Of a stretch of DNA of 14,578 nt, positions 1-7,818 are shown piece after piece. Each line of letters starts with the position of its first letter. Positions within the stretch are counted from its first letter, which is position 1. Under the pieces are notes generated by a model that saw nothing but the letters and a program-made list of their open reading frames with translations, had not been told where the DNA came from and searched no databases. A program made the position numbers and the translations under genes. This stretch comes from SAT2750 sp964476375. Lineage in GTDB: Bacteria > Planctomycetota > Planctomycetia > Pirellulales > Pirellulaceae. The DNA is taken from NCBI GenBank assembly GCA_964476375.1, contig CAYYZW010000314.1:1-14578 (forward strand), read 5' to 3'.

Positions 1-1261
1 ACAGGTCCGGCAGGCGGCGCATGTCCATTTTCAGACGGATACGTGTTGGGTAACGCTTGGCGACTGCCAGGTAGGCATCCTCGGGAACCTTGTTATCGGG
101 ATTCAGAGCTGTCCTCAATTTGGTCGCTTCCAGCGGATGGAACTGGCGATCGACGTATCGCAGGTTGATTGGATCATTTGCTCCTGGTGTCGCAGCCGCG
201 CCGGAATTCTCTCCGTCTTCACCACCTCCACCTCCACTGCCTCCTCCGGCTCCTCCGCCTCCACCTCCGACTCCGGCGCATAACAATGAGGCACCGGCAC
301 CGGGACCTCCCGATCCCATATCACCACCCCCCATGGCATTCATCATTCCGGCCATCATATCACCACCGCTACCCCCTTCACCGGATTCTCCAGAGAAACC
401 TCCGCCAGGCATTTGGAGTCGGCCGGCGAGTGATATTCCTCGCCCTTGCTGGGGCAGCTCGATAGAGACAATCTCTGTAATTGCAGCATTGTAACGGGCA
501 TCCGCGCCACGATTGGTACGGGCAATAACGTCCATCCACTGCTTGATGACCCAGAGATCCTCCTGCGCATACATCACTTCGGCCGTGGTGGGTGTACGGT
601 TGGTCCAGCTAAACCGATCAAGGATCTCCTTCTGGCTGACGGAGGACCAGGCTACCAGTGAACTTGAGTCATCCGGTTTCTTTCCTCCACCTCCGGGGGC
701 ACCTGCCGCATCTTCCTCGCCTCCGCCCTCACCATCGTTACTGGATGTTCCTGGTAACCACTCCGCACTGATTGTCTGAGCCAGCTGTGGAAGTTGCTTC
801 TTGGCATAAATCTTGTAGATCTCCCTGTATCGCAGGGGGGCCTCCACAAGGCGGATCTTGAACTTGTTCTCGAACTGCTGTTTTTCACTTGATGCCTGTC
901 CCGGATAGGGAACTTTCCATTCAATGGGTGTCTTGGAAGAGAGGTTACCCACGACATCGACTCCCAGTTCGTCGGACCAGGTGAGAACGCCTTTCTGCCG
1001 CTCATACTGCAACTCCCAGGCTTCTTTCAGGTCTTCCTTGAGTCCGTTGATCAACCCCTGCATCTTCTCGTGGGAAACCTGGTTTGGATGGACCTGGTTG
1101 GTGCTTTTAATCGAATCCAATCCCGAGAACTTTGACACGATGCTACTCGTGTTGGCCGTACGTTCCGATGTCAACTTGCCGGACGCCCTGAACCAGATAA
1201 ACAGCGAAGCAATAGTGATCAGGGGTGTCAGGATCCAGAAGATCTTCTTGGTGCCTTGCAT
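1..1261 (-). CDS. Single-pass membrane protein with Gly-rich inserts, PilO position (3' end missing)
   Basis: An open frame runs from an ATG at 1261 to the left edge with no stop, giving 420 visible residues. An SD-like TGAGGT lies about 10 nt upstream. Residues 7-24 (IFWILTPLITIASLFIWF) form one hydrophobic helix after a short positively charged start, so the bulk should be periplasmic. Residues about 45-190 are charged and predicted helical. A Gly/Glu/Ser-rich stretch follows, then a compact segment with FSWTNRTPTTAEVMYAQEDL, then a very Gly/Met-rich linker (coded by about 190-380), and folded sequence again at the edge (RYPTRIRLKMDMRRLPDL). It lies 105 bp after a PilM-PilN fusion, on the same strand. 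A single N-terminal helix, helical region and later globular part match the plan of PilO, but I see no sequence signature of that family. Function by position only. Confidence 0.8.
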   Translation of the reverse strand, partial: MQGTKKIFWILTPLITIASLFIWFRASGKLTSERTANTSSIVSKFSGLDSIKSTNQVHPNQVSHEKMQGLINGLKEDLKEAWELQYERQKGVLTWSDELGVDVVGNLSSKTPIEWKVPYPGQASSEKQQFENKFKIRLVEAPLRYREIYKIYAKKQLPQLAQTISAEWLPGTSSNDGEGGGEEDAAGAPGGGGKKPDDSSSLVAWSSVSQKEILDRFSWTNRTPTTAEVMYAQEDLWVIKQWMDVIARTNRGADARYNAAITEIVSIELPQQGRGISLAGRLQMPGGGFSGESGEGGSGGDMMAGMMNAMGGGDMGSGGPGAGASLLCAGVGGGGGGAGGGSGGGGGEDGENSGAAATPGANDPINLRYVDRQFHPLEATKLRTALNPDNKVPEDAYLAVAKRYPTRIRLKMDMRRLPDL

Positions 1262-1366
1262 GGGATCCGTACCTCAGGGGTCAAAAGATGTGGTCAGCGT
1301 TGTTTGCCTGTGGGTTATTCTTAGATGTTTCGGGAAGGAAAGAAGTTCCCTTTCCGGTCCTTATTT

Positions 1367-3736
1367 TCATGGCCCACCGGGGGGCGCGTCGATCGGTGCC
1401 TCGCCGGCACCGTTCGGAGGCTCTGGTTGATCAAAATCCTTGAGCGTAATGTTTGCCAGGCCCAGGTCATTCATCGTTCGATAACGTTCTGCCCTTCGCT
1501 TCACCTGTTCGACTGTCATTCCGATGTTCGGGCTCGTCCCTACCTGTTCGAGACTCGAGGCGTTTTCCCAGGCGGTGACAAACTCGTTGCGACGGGTCAA
1601 ACGCTCGGTGACAAGGGGTGCCTGCCAGGAAAACTGGAGGGTGAAACTGTATTTCTTGACTGTGAAAAAGGAATTTGCATCGCCTGCTAAACCGGCTTGT
1701 CCCTGATCACCGGCTCCGGCCAGGGCGGCTCCCTCTTCCCCTTCCCCCCCCTCGGCGGTGGCGGGATCTGCATTCGGGTTAATGATCTTCTCGTTCTTGG
1801 TTTCACCCAGGTCGAGCAATACAGCATAACCGATCCCCAGTTCGTCCATCGTAAATGGTCGTGGGTCGCCGTCGGCGTCGGGTAGCATCACGATCTTGTC
1901 CGAGAGATTCTTGATGATGGTATTGCGTACATGCTCAACACCGCCATCCCGTTCCGACTTGCTGAAATAGTGAAATCCAGTCAGTTCAATCACCCAGCCA
2001 GGACCACTAGGGCCGGACGTGGTTGTGGATGTGCCCTCGCCACCCCCTTGCATACCATTGTCCACACCCGCCCCAGCTACACCATTTCCATCCGCTTTTT
2101 CCGGCTCGGATTTTTCAAAAAGCCATGGCTGGGTGAACCGGTATTGTTGTTGCATTTGTGGGGTAAACCATTCCACGAGATCCTCGAAGTACTTGGATTC
2201 GAGGGTCTTGATGTAAAGATCCACACGGGAGTCAAATGTATGGTTCTTGTTATTGGGATCCCGCCAGATACCTGGTTGGAAATCCGGGGCCCGTGGCAGG
2301 GCGCTATTGAGGGCGCGGAACAGTTCCAGCCACATCAATCGTCGTTCATTATTTCCCACCAGTTCATCGCCGACCGCGGTCAAGTGACTCAGTTCCTTTT
2401 TCAACTTGTCATCCTGCTCCAGATGGCCGCTACTCTGGACGTGCGCGTTATTGGCGGCGCTCATCGGTCCTGCCCACTCTGTGCGGAGTTCCTTGTTGAC
2501 CTCCAGCCATGCCCCGTAGGCAAAGAAGTAGTTGAACGCGCAACCCAGCAATAGTGCGGAGATTGAGGCAATCACCCAGGGACGTTTTGCTTCTACCAAT
2601 CGCTCGGTGATGATCTCGCGCGGCAATAGGTCGGTGTCCACCTGGGCCATTTCAAGCGTCTGCAGGCAGAGGCCATAGCAGGGTCCGAAGGAGAGGAAAT
2701 TATCACGAAAGATAGGGTTGCTTGTGACGCTTGATCCCTGCAGTCGCTTGAAACTATCGTAGGCAATAATGTCGTAACCGAGGTTCGATGCCAGGAATCG
2801 CCTTAACCCGGGTAACTTGACCGTGTTCCCCAACAAGACAATCCCCTGGATTTTTGCCCGACGGTCAATCGAGTTAAAGTAGTCGATCGAACGTTTGATC
2901 TCCGTCACCATGTCCTGGAAAACCGCTCGCATTGCCAGGATTACTTTTTTCTGGTCTTCGATGTCCGACGCGTTTCGCTTCAGGTGTTCCGCCTTGGCAA
3001 AGGTCAGCTTCAGTTCCCGGGTCAGGGACCGCGTAAAGTGGTTTCCGCCGATTGGCAAACTCCGAGGCCAGACCCGGTGCCCATTGGTAATCACCATATC
3101 CGTGGTCTCCGTACCAATGGAGATGACGACGTAGGAGGCAGGAGGATCATCCGGGTCATAATCATCCGGATCCGGTTCGGCTTCCAGTAAATCGTAGGCG
3201 ACAAAGTTGTAAATGCTCAGAGGCGCCATCTGTACGCCATGCAAATCCAAATCGTGGGCTTCGAACTGGTTGAGTGACCGTTCGAGCTGGTCCCGTTTGA
3301 TTGCAAACAGGCCGACTTCTGCATCTCCCAGCAGGTTTCCATCTTGCTGGCTGCCGGACATCTTCTGGTAGGTCCAGACGACCTCGGTGAGGTCAAAGGG
3401 AATCTGTTGCTGGGCCTCATACTCCACGATGCTCGGCAACTTCTTGATGTCCGAGGGAGGTGGCTTGAAGAATTTCGTCAGTCCATCCTGGCCCGGTACC
3501 GTGATTGCTATCTTGTCACCGGTTGTATCATTTCTTTCAAGAAATGTGGAAATCGCCTCTTCGATCAGTTGATTTCGATCGGCTTCCGGCTGGCTGAGAA
3601 TCTTGGAGTATTCGATATACTCGAAATCATCTGCGACGATCTCACCATCGACTTTGGTGCAGCGAAGGGCCTTGAGGGCGAACTGCCCGATATCAATTCC
3701 CCAGGCACCTTCTGATCTTGTTGGTTTTTTTGCCAT
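1367..3736 (-). CDS. pilM: PilM-like actin-fold protein fused to PilN-like membrane/periplasmic region
   Basis: A 789-residue protein. Residues 10-350 are a PilM-type actin-like ATPase domain: phosphate-1 loop WGIDIGQFALKALR (12-25), the family motif EYEAQQQIPFDLTEVVWTY (105-123), phosphate-2 loop SIGTETTDMVI (206-216) and LLGNTVKLPGLRRFL (301-315). An acidic Asp/Pro loop sits at 186-199. DLLPREI at 369-375 resembles the N-terminal 'NLLP' motif by which PilN binds PilM, and is followed at once by a transmembrane helix (387-407), a charged helical region (412-465), and a periplasmic part with two Gly-rich linkers (546-580, 655-687). The segments WVIELTGFHYF and KKYSFTLQFSW fit strands of a PilN-like domain. 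Known PilM and PilN are separate proteins that link the cytoplasmic motor to the pilus alignment complex; here they appear to be one chain. The start ATG has GAAGG 12 nt upstream. Family is secure for the N-terminal half; the PilN assignment is inference. Confidence 0.9.
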   Translation of the reverse strand: MAKKPTRSEGAWGIDIGQFALKALRCTKVDGEIVADDFEYIEYSKILSQPEADRNQLIEEAISTFLERNDTTGDKIAITVPGQDGLTKFFKPPPSDIKKLPSIVEYEAQQQIPFDLTEVVWTYQKMSGSQQDGNLLGDAEVGLFAIKRDQLERSLNQFEAHDLDLHGVQMAPLSIYNFVAYDLLEAEPDPDDYDPDDPPASYVVISIGTETTDMVITNGHRVWPRSLPIGGNHFTRSLTRELKLTFAKAEHLKRNASDIEDQKKVILAMRAVFQDMVTEIKRSIDYFNSIDRRAKIQGIVLLGNTVKLPGLRRFLASNLGYDIIAYDSFKRLQGSSVTSNPIFRDNFLSFGPCYGLCLQTLEMAQVDTDLLPREIITERLVEAKRPWVIASISALLLGCAFNYFFAYGAWLEVNKELRTEWAGPMSAANNAHVQSSGHLEQDDKLKKELSHLTAVGDELVGNNERRLMWLELFRALNSALPRAPDFQPGIWRDPNNKNHTFDSRVDLYIKTLESKYFEDLVEWFTPQMQQQYRFTQPWLFEKSEPEKADGNGVAGAGVDNGMQGGGEGTSTTTSGPSGPGWVIELTGFHYFSKSERDGGVEHVRNTIIKNLSDKIVMLPDADGDPRPFTMDELGIGYAVLLDLGETKNEKIINPNADPATAEGGEGEEGAALAGAGDQGQAGLAGDANSFFTVKKYSFTLQFSWQAPLVTERLTRRNEFVTAWENASSLEQVGTSPNIGMTVEQVKRRAERYRTMNDLGLANITLKDFDQPEPPNGAGEAPIDAPPGGP

Positions 3737-3835
3737 GAAATAATGGGCCTTCGTTTTCGTGCCAGAATCTTACCTGAACAGGAGCATCGAATGCTAAAAT
3801 AACATCCCGGTTAACCAGTTACCGATCCTGGCTGC

Positions 3836-3850
3836 CGAGTGGCGCACTCG
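3836..3850. repeat. GC-rich 6-bp hairpin in the presumed pilM leader
   Basis: CGAGTG-GCG-CACTCG gives a perfect 6-bp stem with a 3-nt loop. No T-run follows on either strand, so it is not an intrinsic terminator. If the promoter at 3998-4027 is real, it sits in the transcribed leader, about 100 nt before the pilM start. Role unknown. Confidence 0.4.
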
Positions 3851-3997
3851 CGTTACCCTGCGAGAGAGAAACCAATTTGATTGAGAGAGATGCCCTAAAC
3901 TCGAAAAATCGCGAATAAAATCTTCGGTCAAAAAATGAATCCGTTGTCGCGAAGAATCACAGAGCGGCCTTTTCTGTAATCCCTGTTCACCCACTTT

Positions 3998-4027
3998 AAT
4001 CTAGCTAAAAAAACCGTACATTGTCAA
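3998..4027 (-). promoter_or_regulatory. Sigma-70-type promoter candidate for the pilM-like gene
   Basis: On the minus strand, TTGACA (4027-4022) is followed after 18 nt by TAGATT (4003-3998). The -35 is a perfect match and the -10 matches four of six consensus bases. A start near 3991 would give the pilM-like transcript a leader of about 255 nt. The same pair of hexamers with the same 18-nt spacing stands before the tRNA-Ser gene, which supports both. The -35 lies within a palindrome (4018-4030), so a repressor could act here. Not experimentally supported. Confidence 0.45.
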
Positions 4028-4030
4028 TGT
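4018..4030. repeat. 13-nt palindrome over the -35 box
   Basis: ACATTG-T-CAATGT is a perfect inverted repeat with 6-bp arms and a one-base centre. It overlaps the TTGACA box of the minus-strand promoter candidate. Dimeric helix-turn-helix regulators bind such sites, but a short palindrome can arise by chance. Confidence 0.4.
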
Positions 4031-4253
4031 TTCCAAGCCTGAAACAGAAAGCCATGGATTGACCCATGTTCCCTCGTAAACTCTTGTTATCTCACGTGAT
4101 AGGGGAAATTGAACCACCCCCATCCAGTCCAGGTTCGACCATTTCCGGATCTTTGACGGAGCGGACAATTGTGTCGTGCCATGGGATCTTTTTTCAGCCT
4201 ATCCCCTTACATTATCGGTTGTTACGCTCCTTTGATTATAGCCGGACTGCCCC

Positions 4254-7136
4254 ATGAGCTATCAACAGCTGATAATCCTGCTCCCCTGTCATAGCCTGGA
4301 GGATTTTCCCGTTCACCACGAGGGCGATGATGCGGCCGGTTTACTTGCCGGCTGGTCGGCTCTCTGGCACCCCCGCTTGATCGCCTCGGCCCAGTCGATC
4401 ATCGAATGGCGGCGGATGGATGATCCACCAGAGGAACTGGCGGAGCGGCTGATCGTGATTCCGCCTCTGAGCGAGCAGGACCTTTCCACGGGCTTCATCG
4501 ACCGGGCCCGGGAGGAGGGAGCGGTCGTCGTCCAGGGGACAATTGACCGTCCAGCTATTATCGCCGCGGCACTGGAAAATATAGATCCATTGCCGGGACT
4601 GGATGAGGAGCTCGTGGCCGATTTCCTGGCACTTGGCTACTGCCAGCTCCAGGTGGAATTACTGACACGCCAGATGCGCTATGCAAGCAACCTGGACGAG
4701 ATCCATTTCCAGAACCTGGCTGTGGCGGCGGCCAATGCAGCGGTGGAGGGGGATCTGGAAGGTGCCCGCCAGAAAATAACTGCCTGCTTCGACCTGCTCG
4801 CCGAGGAACGGGACCATTATTACTCGGTCGACGCCTACCTGATTGACCTGACAATGACCGTTCCTGGTACCCTCGGAACCTTGTTGCAGCAGGAACTGGA
4901 TCTGGACGTACCGGTCAACCTGATCCTGTCAGGTGATTTGATCGAGCGTATGGAAACGGATCATCCGCGGTCACTGGAGATGCTCAGGCAGGGAATCGAT
5001 GAGGGCAGGGTCGGTTTGGTCGGGGGAGCTGGTGCAGATCGTGCCTGGCCGCTGATGCCACTGGAAAGCCTGCGGGCGGAACTGGGACGTGGCCAGGAGA
5101 TTTTCCAGCAACAGCTGGGAAAGCAGGTCACGGTCTTCGGCCGTCGCCGGTATGGTCTTACCCCCGCTCTTCCCCAGCTGCTGGTGAAGAGCGGTTTTGT
5201 GGGGGCAATACACCTTACTTTCGAGGATGGCTCGTTTCCGGAGGGGAGCCAGGTGAAGACCCGCTGGGAAGGGACCGATGCGACATCCATCGACGCCCTG
5301 GCCCGGATTCCGCTCAACGCGAACCTTCCGGAGACTTTCCTGTCCCTGGCCAATCGTCTGGGCGAGTCGATGGATATGGACCACGTCGCCACGCTCTGCC
5401 TGGCACACTGGCCAGGCCAGTCCAGTCCCTGGTATGACGACCTGCGCCGGATCTCCCGCTATACGAATGCCCTTGGCCGATTCATCACGGTGGAGGACTA
5501 TTTTGAGCAGACCGACCTTCCCGGGCTGAACGATCGGTTTGAGGCGGATCAGTACTCTTCTCCTTACCTGAAGCAGGCGATTGTCCGTCAGCAAGAGGAT
5601 GTCATCTCTCGTGCTGTCAGCTTCTATCGCTGCTGGTCCCGCTGGCAACAGTTGGAAGCATTGACCTTCCTGGCCATCCTGCTGGGAGAGAAGGTTGATG
5701 CCTATTCTTCGCTCCAGGGGCAATTACTGGCCGTCTCACTATTCCTTGAGCCGGCCACGGCAGGGGCTGCCGGCCTGGAACCCGCATCGCTGGCGGAACT
5801 TGAGAGCCAGCTGGGAGCGGCCATAGAAGCCCAGCTGACGGCAGTATCGGCCGGTATTCCCCGTAGTGACGATGCACCCAGGGACGGTTACCTGTTGGTC
5901 AATCCCCTCAGTTTTGTCCGCCGTGTGGAGTGCCGGGCGGACAAGCTGCACCAGTTGCCCGCCACCGAGGGACCGGTCTATGCAGCAGCGGAAAGTGGCC
6001 AGCCCGAATCCATCCAGCGGCAGCTTGTTGTGGATGTTCCGTCGATGGGATTTTGCTGGGTGGATGCGGAAGGCCAGGCAGGTGTGAACAAGCCAGGGCA
6101 ACCGATGGCCGAAGAGAATGTCCTGCAGAATGATTTTTTCAGGGTCGTTGTAAATCCACGCAGCGGTGGAATCCAGTCGATTGGTGAATACGGGACACGT
6201 GGAAACCGGCTTTCCCAGCAGCTGGCATACCGGGAACCGGGCCAGCGCAAACCGGGTGAAGCCTGGGCATCGCAGGACGAACTGGCACACTACAGTTCGA
6301 TGTTGGCCGAGGAAATCGAGGTGACCGGGCTGACCGAAACGATGGGGGAAATCACCTCCCGGGGAAAACTGCTTGACGAGGAGGAGCAGCTCCTGGCAAA
6401 TTTCGAACAACGCATGAAACTGGTCAAGGGGAGCCGGGTGCTGGAGGTCGAGATCCAGCTTGAGGTCCACCGTGAGCCATCCGGAGACCCCTGGAATTCC
6501 TATTTCGCCAGCCGTTTTGCCTGGGCGGATGAAAGCGCCTCACTTCACAGGGCTGTCAACCAGACAAGGCAGCGGGCCTCTGCCCGTCGTCTGGAATCCC
6601 CGGATTACATCGAGATTCACGAAGACGACTGGCGAACTTCTATCCTCCCGTCCGGGTTGCCCTTCCATCGCCGCGTGGGAAACCGGATGCTCGATAGCCT
6701 GCTTGTTGTGAGGGGGGAGAGTTGCCGGGTATTCCGGCTTGGCATTGGTGTGGATCTTCCCCAGGCCTACTCCCAGTCGATGGCCTTTGCTGCAGATGTT
6801 CCTGCTCGATTCGAAAACGCCGCTCCACCCAAGGGCCATACCAATAGCTGGCTCTTTCACTTGAATGCCAGGAATGTTGTCGCAACATCATGGACACCCC
6901 TTATGGAAGCGGGCCAGTGCGTGGGGTTGACTGTTCGACTGCTGGAAACATCCGGCCGGCCGGGCAAGGTTCGCCTGGCGGCCTTTCGACCCCTGCTCCA
7001 TGCCGAGCAACGTGATTTCAAGGGAGATTCGCTTGGCAGCTGCCGAATGGAAGATGGGAACGCGGTGGTGGAGATGGCAGCAGCTGAATGGCTGGAAGTC
7101 GAGGCCCGCTGGGCCGGCCCGGCAGCTGGGGAATAA
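4254..7136 (+). CDS. GH38-like (alpha-mannosidase fold) protein, probable non-canonical or inactive enzyme
   Basis: A 960-residue protein with no signal peptide, so cytoplasmic. Residues 240-315 align by eye with the GH38 catalytic domain: GGAGADRAWPLMPLESLRAE (257-276) matches the family's GG(W)xExDxxxPxxESLxR, and GRRRYGLTPALPQLLVKSGF (296-315) matches its PDxFGxSxxLPQIxKKSG. In the second motif the Pro-Asp pair is Arg297-Arg298, so the usual nucleophile and zinc-ligand Asp is gone. The N-terminus has LLPCHSLEDF (9-18) instead of the family's HxHxD metal motif. NPLSFVRRV (550-558) and ENVLQNDFFRVVVNPRSGGI (621-640) match the start of the GH38 C-terminal beta-sandwich region. Residues 1-190 resemble nothing I can name. 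The ATG at 4254 has no evident SD. The next gene, cmk, starts 4 bp after the stop. GH38-like fold: fairly sure. Activity and substrate: unknown. Confidence 0.85.
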   Translation: MSYQQLIILLPCHSLEDFPVHHEGDDAAGLLAGWSALWHPRLIASAQSIIEWRRMDDPPEELAERLIVIPPLSEQDLSTGFIDRAREEGAVVVQGTIDRPAIIAAALENIDPLPGLDEELVADFLALGYCQLQVELLTRQMRYASNLDEIHFQNLAVAAANAAVEGDLEGARQKITACFDLLAEERDHYYSVDAYLIDLTMTVPGTLGTLLQQELDLDVPVNLILSGDLIERMETDHPRSLEMLRQGIDEGRVGLVGGAGADRAWPLMPLESLRAELGRGQEIFQQQLGKQVTVFGRRRYGLTPALPQLLVKSGFVGAIHLTFEDGSFPEGSQVKTRWEGTDATSIDALARIPLNANLPETFLSLANRLGESMDMDHVATLCLAHWPGQSSPWYDDLRRISRYTNALGRFITVEDYFEQTDLPGLNDRFEADQYSSPYLKQAIVRQQEDVISRAVSFYRCWSRWQQLEALTFLAILLGEKVDAYSSLQGQLLAVSLFLEPATAGAAGLEPASLAELESQLGAAIEAQLTAVSAGIPRSDDAPRDGYLLVNPLSFVRRVECRADKLHQLPATEGPVYAAAESGQPESIQRQLVVDVPSMGFCWVDAEGQAGVNKPGQPMAEENVLQNDFFRVVVNPRSGGIQSIGEYGTRGNRLSQQLAYREPGQRKPGEAWASQDELAHYSSMLAEEIEVTGLTETMGEITSRGKLLDEEEQLLANFEQRMKLVKGSRVLEVEIQLEVHREPSGDPWNSYFASRFAWADESASLHRAVNQTRQRASARRLESPDYIEIHEDDWRTSILPSGLPFHRRVGNRMLDSLLVVRGESCRVFRLGIGVDLPQAYSQSMAFAADVPARFENAAPPKGHTNSWLFHLNARNVVATSWTPLMEAGQCVGLTVRLLETSGRPGKVRLAAFRPLLHAEQRDFKGDSLGSCRMEDGNAVVEMAAAEWLEVEARWAGPAAGE

Positions 7137-7140
7137 AGGG

Positions 7141-7806
7141 ATGGTTATTACGATCGATGGTCCTGCGGGTGCCGGCAAGAGCAGTGTGGCAAGGGAGCTT
7201 GCCCGGCAACTGGGATTCCAGTTTCTCGATACCGGCGCCATGTACCGGGCAGTTGCTTACCTGGCCCTGCAGCAGGGTATTGGCTGGGACGAAAGATTCG
7301 CGCTGGGGCAGCTGGCAGCAGGGTTGCAGTTGGAATTCCGGGAAGAAATCGTGCTCGTCGGGGGCAAGGATATCAGCCAGGCAATCCGCGAACCCGAGGT
7401 GACAGACAATATTCACCATGTCGCAGATAACCTGGAGGTGCGGGAGGCGCTCGTCTGTTTACAACGCCACCTGGCATCATCGGGAGATGTCGTGACCGAG
7501 GGGCGGGATCAGGGAACCGTTGCTTTTCCCGAAGCGGATTGCAAGGTCTTTCTGACAGCATCCCCCCTGGAACGTGCTCGCAGGAGACAGGTACAGCTGC
7601 AGGAGCAGGGAATCAATGTGGAATGGGAAGACGTTCTGGCCCAGCTGCAATCTCGTGACGAGAGGGATGCCAGGAGGCCCGTCGGCCGTCTGCAGGCCGC
7701 GGCGGATGCGACCACGGTGAACACGGACGACCTGGACGAAACCGAGGTCGTGAAGCAACTTGTCCGGTTGGTGAATGAAACTATCCACCGGCGTGATAGC
7801 AACTAG
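7141..7806 (+). CDS. cmk: Cytidylate (CMP/dCMP) kinase
   Basis: A 221-residue cytoplasmic kinase that phosphorylates CMP and dCMP with ATP, feeding CTP and dCTP pools. Visible motifs are the P-loop GPAGAGKS (7-14), LDTGAMYRA (29-37), the CMP-binding GRDQGTVAFPEA (121-132) and the lid sequence SRDERDARRPVGRL (171-184). The usual GRDIGTVVFP has Ile changed to Gln. Length equals the bacterial family norm of about 220-230. The frame is open upstream to 7000, but the ATG at 7141 puts the P-loop at the normal place, follows AAAGGG, and lies 4 bp after the preceding stop, so it is the clear start. It sits between the GH38-like gene and plsC; cmk-plsC adjacency is common in bacteria because CTP is needed for CDP-diacylglycerol synthesis. 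Confidence 0.96.
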   Translation: MVITIDGPAGAGKSSVARELARQLGFQFLDTGAMYRAVAYLALQQGIGWDERFALGQLAAGLQLEFREEIVLVGGKDISQAIREPEVTDNIHHVADNLEVREALVCLQRHLASSGDVVTEGRDQGTVAFPEADCKVFLTASPLERARRRQVQLQEQGINVEWEDVLAQLQSRDERDARRPVGRLQAAADATTVNTDDLDETEVVKQLVRLVNETIHRRDSN

Positions 7807-7818
7807 CGGGAAGAGGCC

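Larger units (their letters stand above)
3737..4253. other. 517-bp divergent intergenic region
   Basis: This non-coding stretch separates the minus-strand pilM-like gene from the plus-strand GH38-like gene. It is visibly richer in A and T than the flanking genes. It holds a minus-strand promoter candidate (3998-4027), a palindrome at 4018-4030, a 6-bp hairpin at 3836-3850, and two copies of TCGCGAA at 3909-3915 and 3947-3953. For the plus-strand gene I see only a weak -10-like GATTAT at 4234-4239, which would give a very short leader, and no clear SD before its ATG. Two short open frames here (3794-3994 minus, 4066-4257 plus) have no coding signs. Confidence 0.7.

Noticed and set aside
90..494. 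Pro-rich 134-codon plus-strand frame
   Set aside because: It is the complement of the Gly-rich linker of the minus-strand membrane protein; Gly codons GGN read as Pro/Ser/Thr on the other strand.
1320..1366. GGAAAG/CTTTCC inverted repeat after the pilM-like stop as a terminator
   Set aside because: Short AT-containing stem without a T-run on the minus strand; transcription probably continues into the next gene.
3794..3994. 66-codon minus-strand frame before the pilM-like gene
   Set aside because: GTG start at about the predicted transcription start, no SD, no family-like pattern; best explained as leader sequence.
4066..4257. 63-codon plus-strand frame whose stop overlaps the GH38-like start as ATGA
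   Set aside because: No SD, no recognisable motif, Ser/Pro/Arg-rich composition typical of a chance frame, and it lies in the AT-richer intergenic region. The ATGA overlap alone is not enough.
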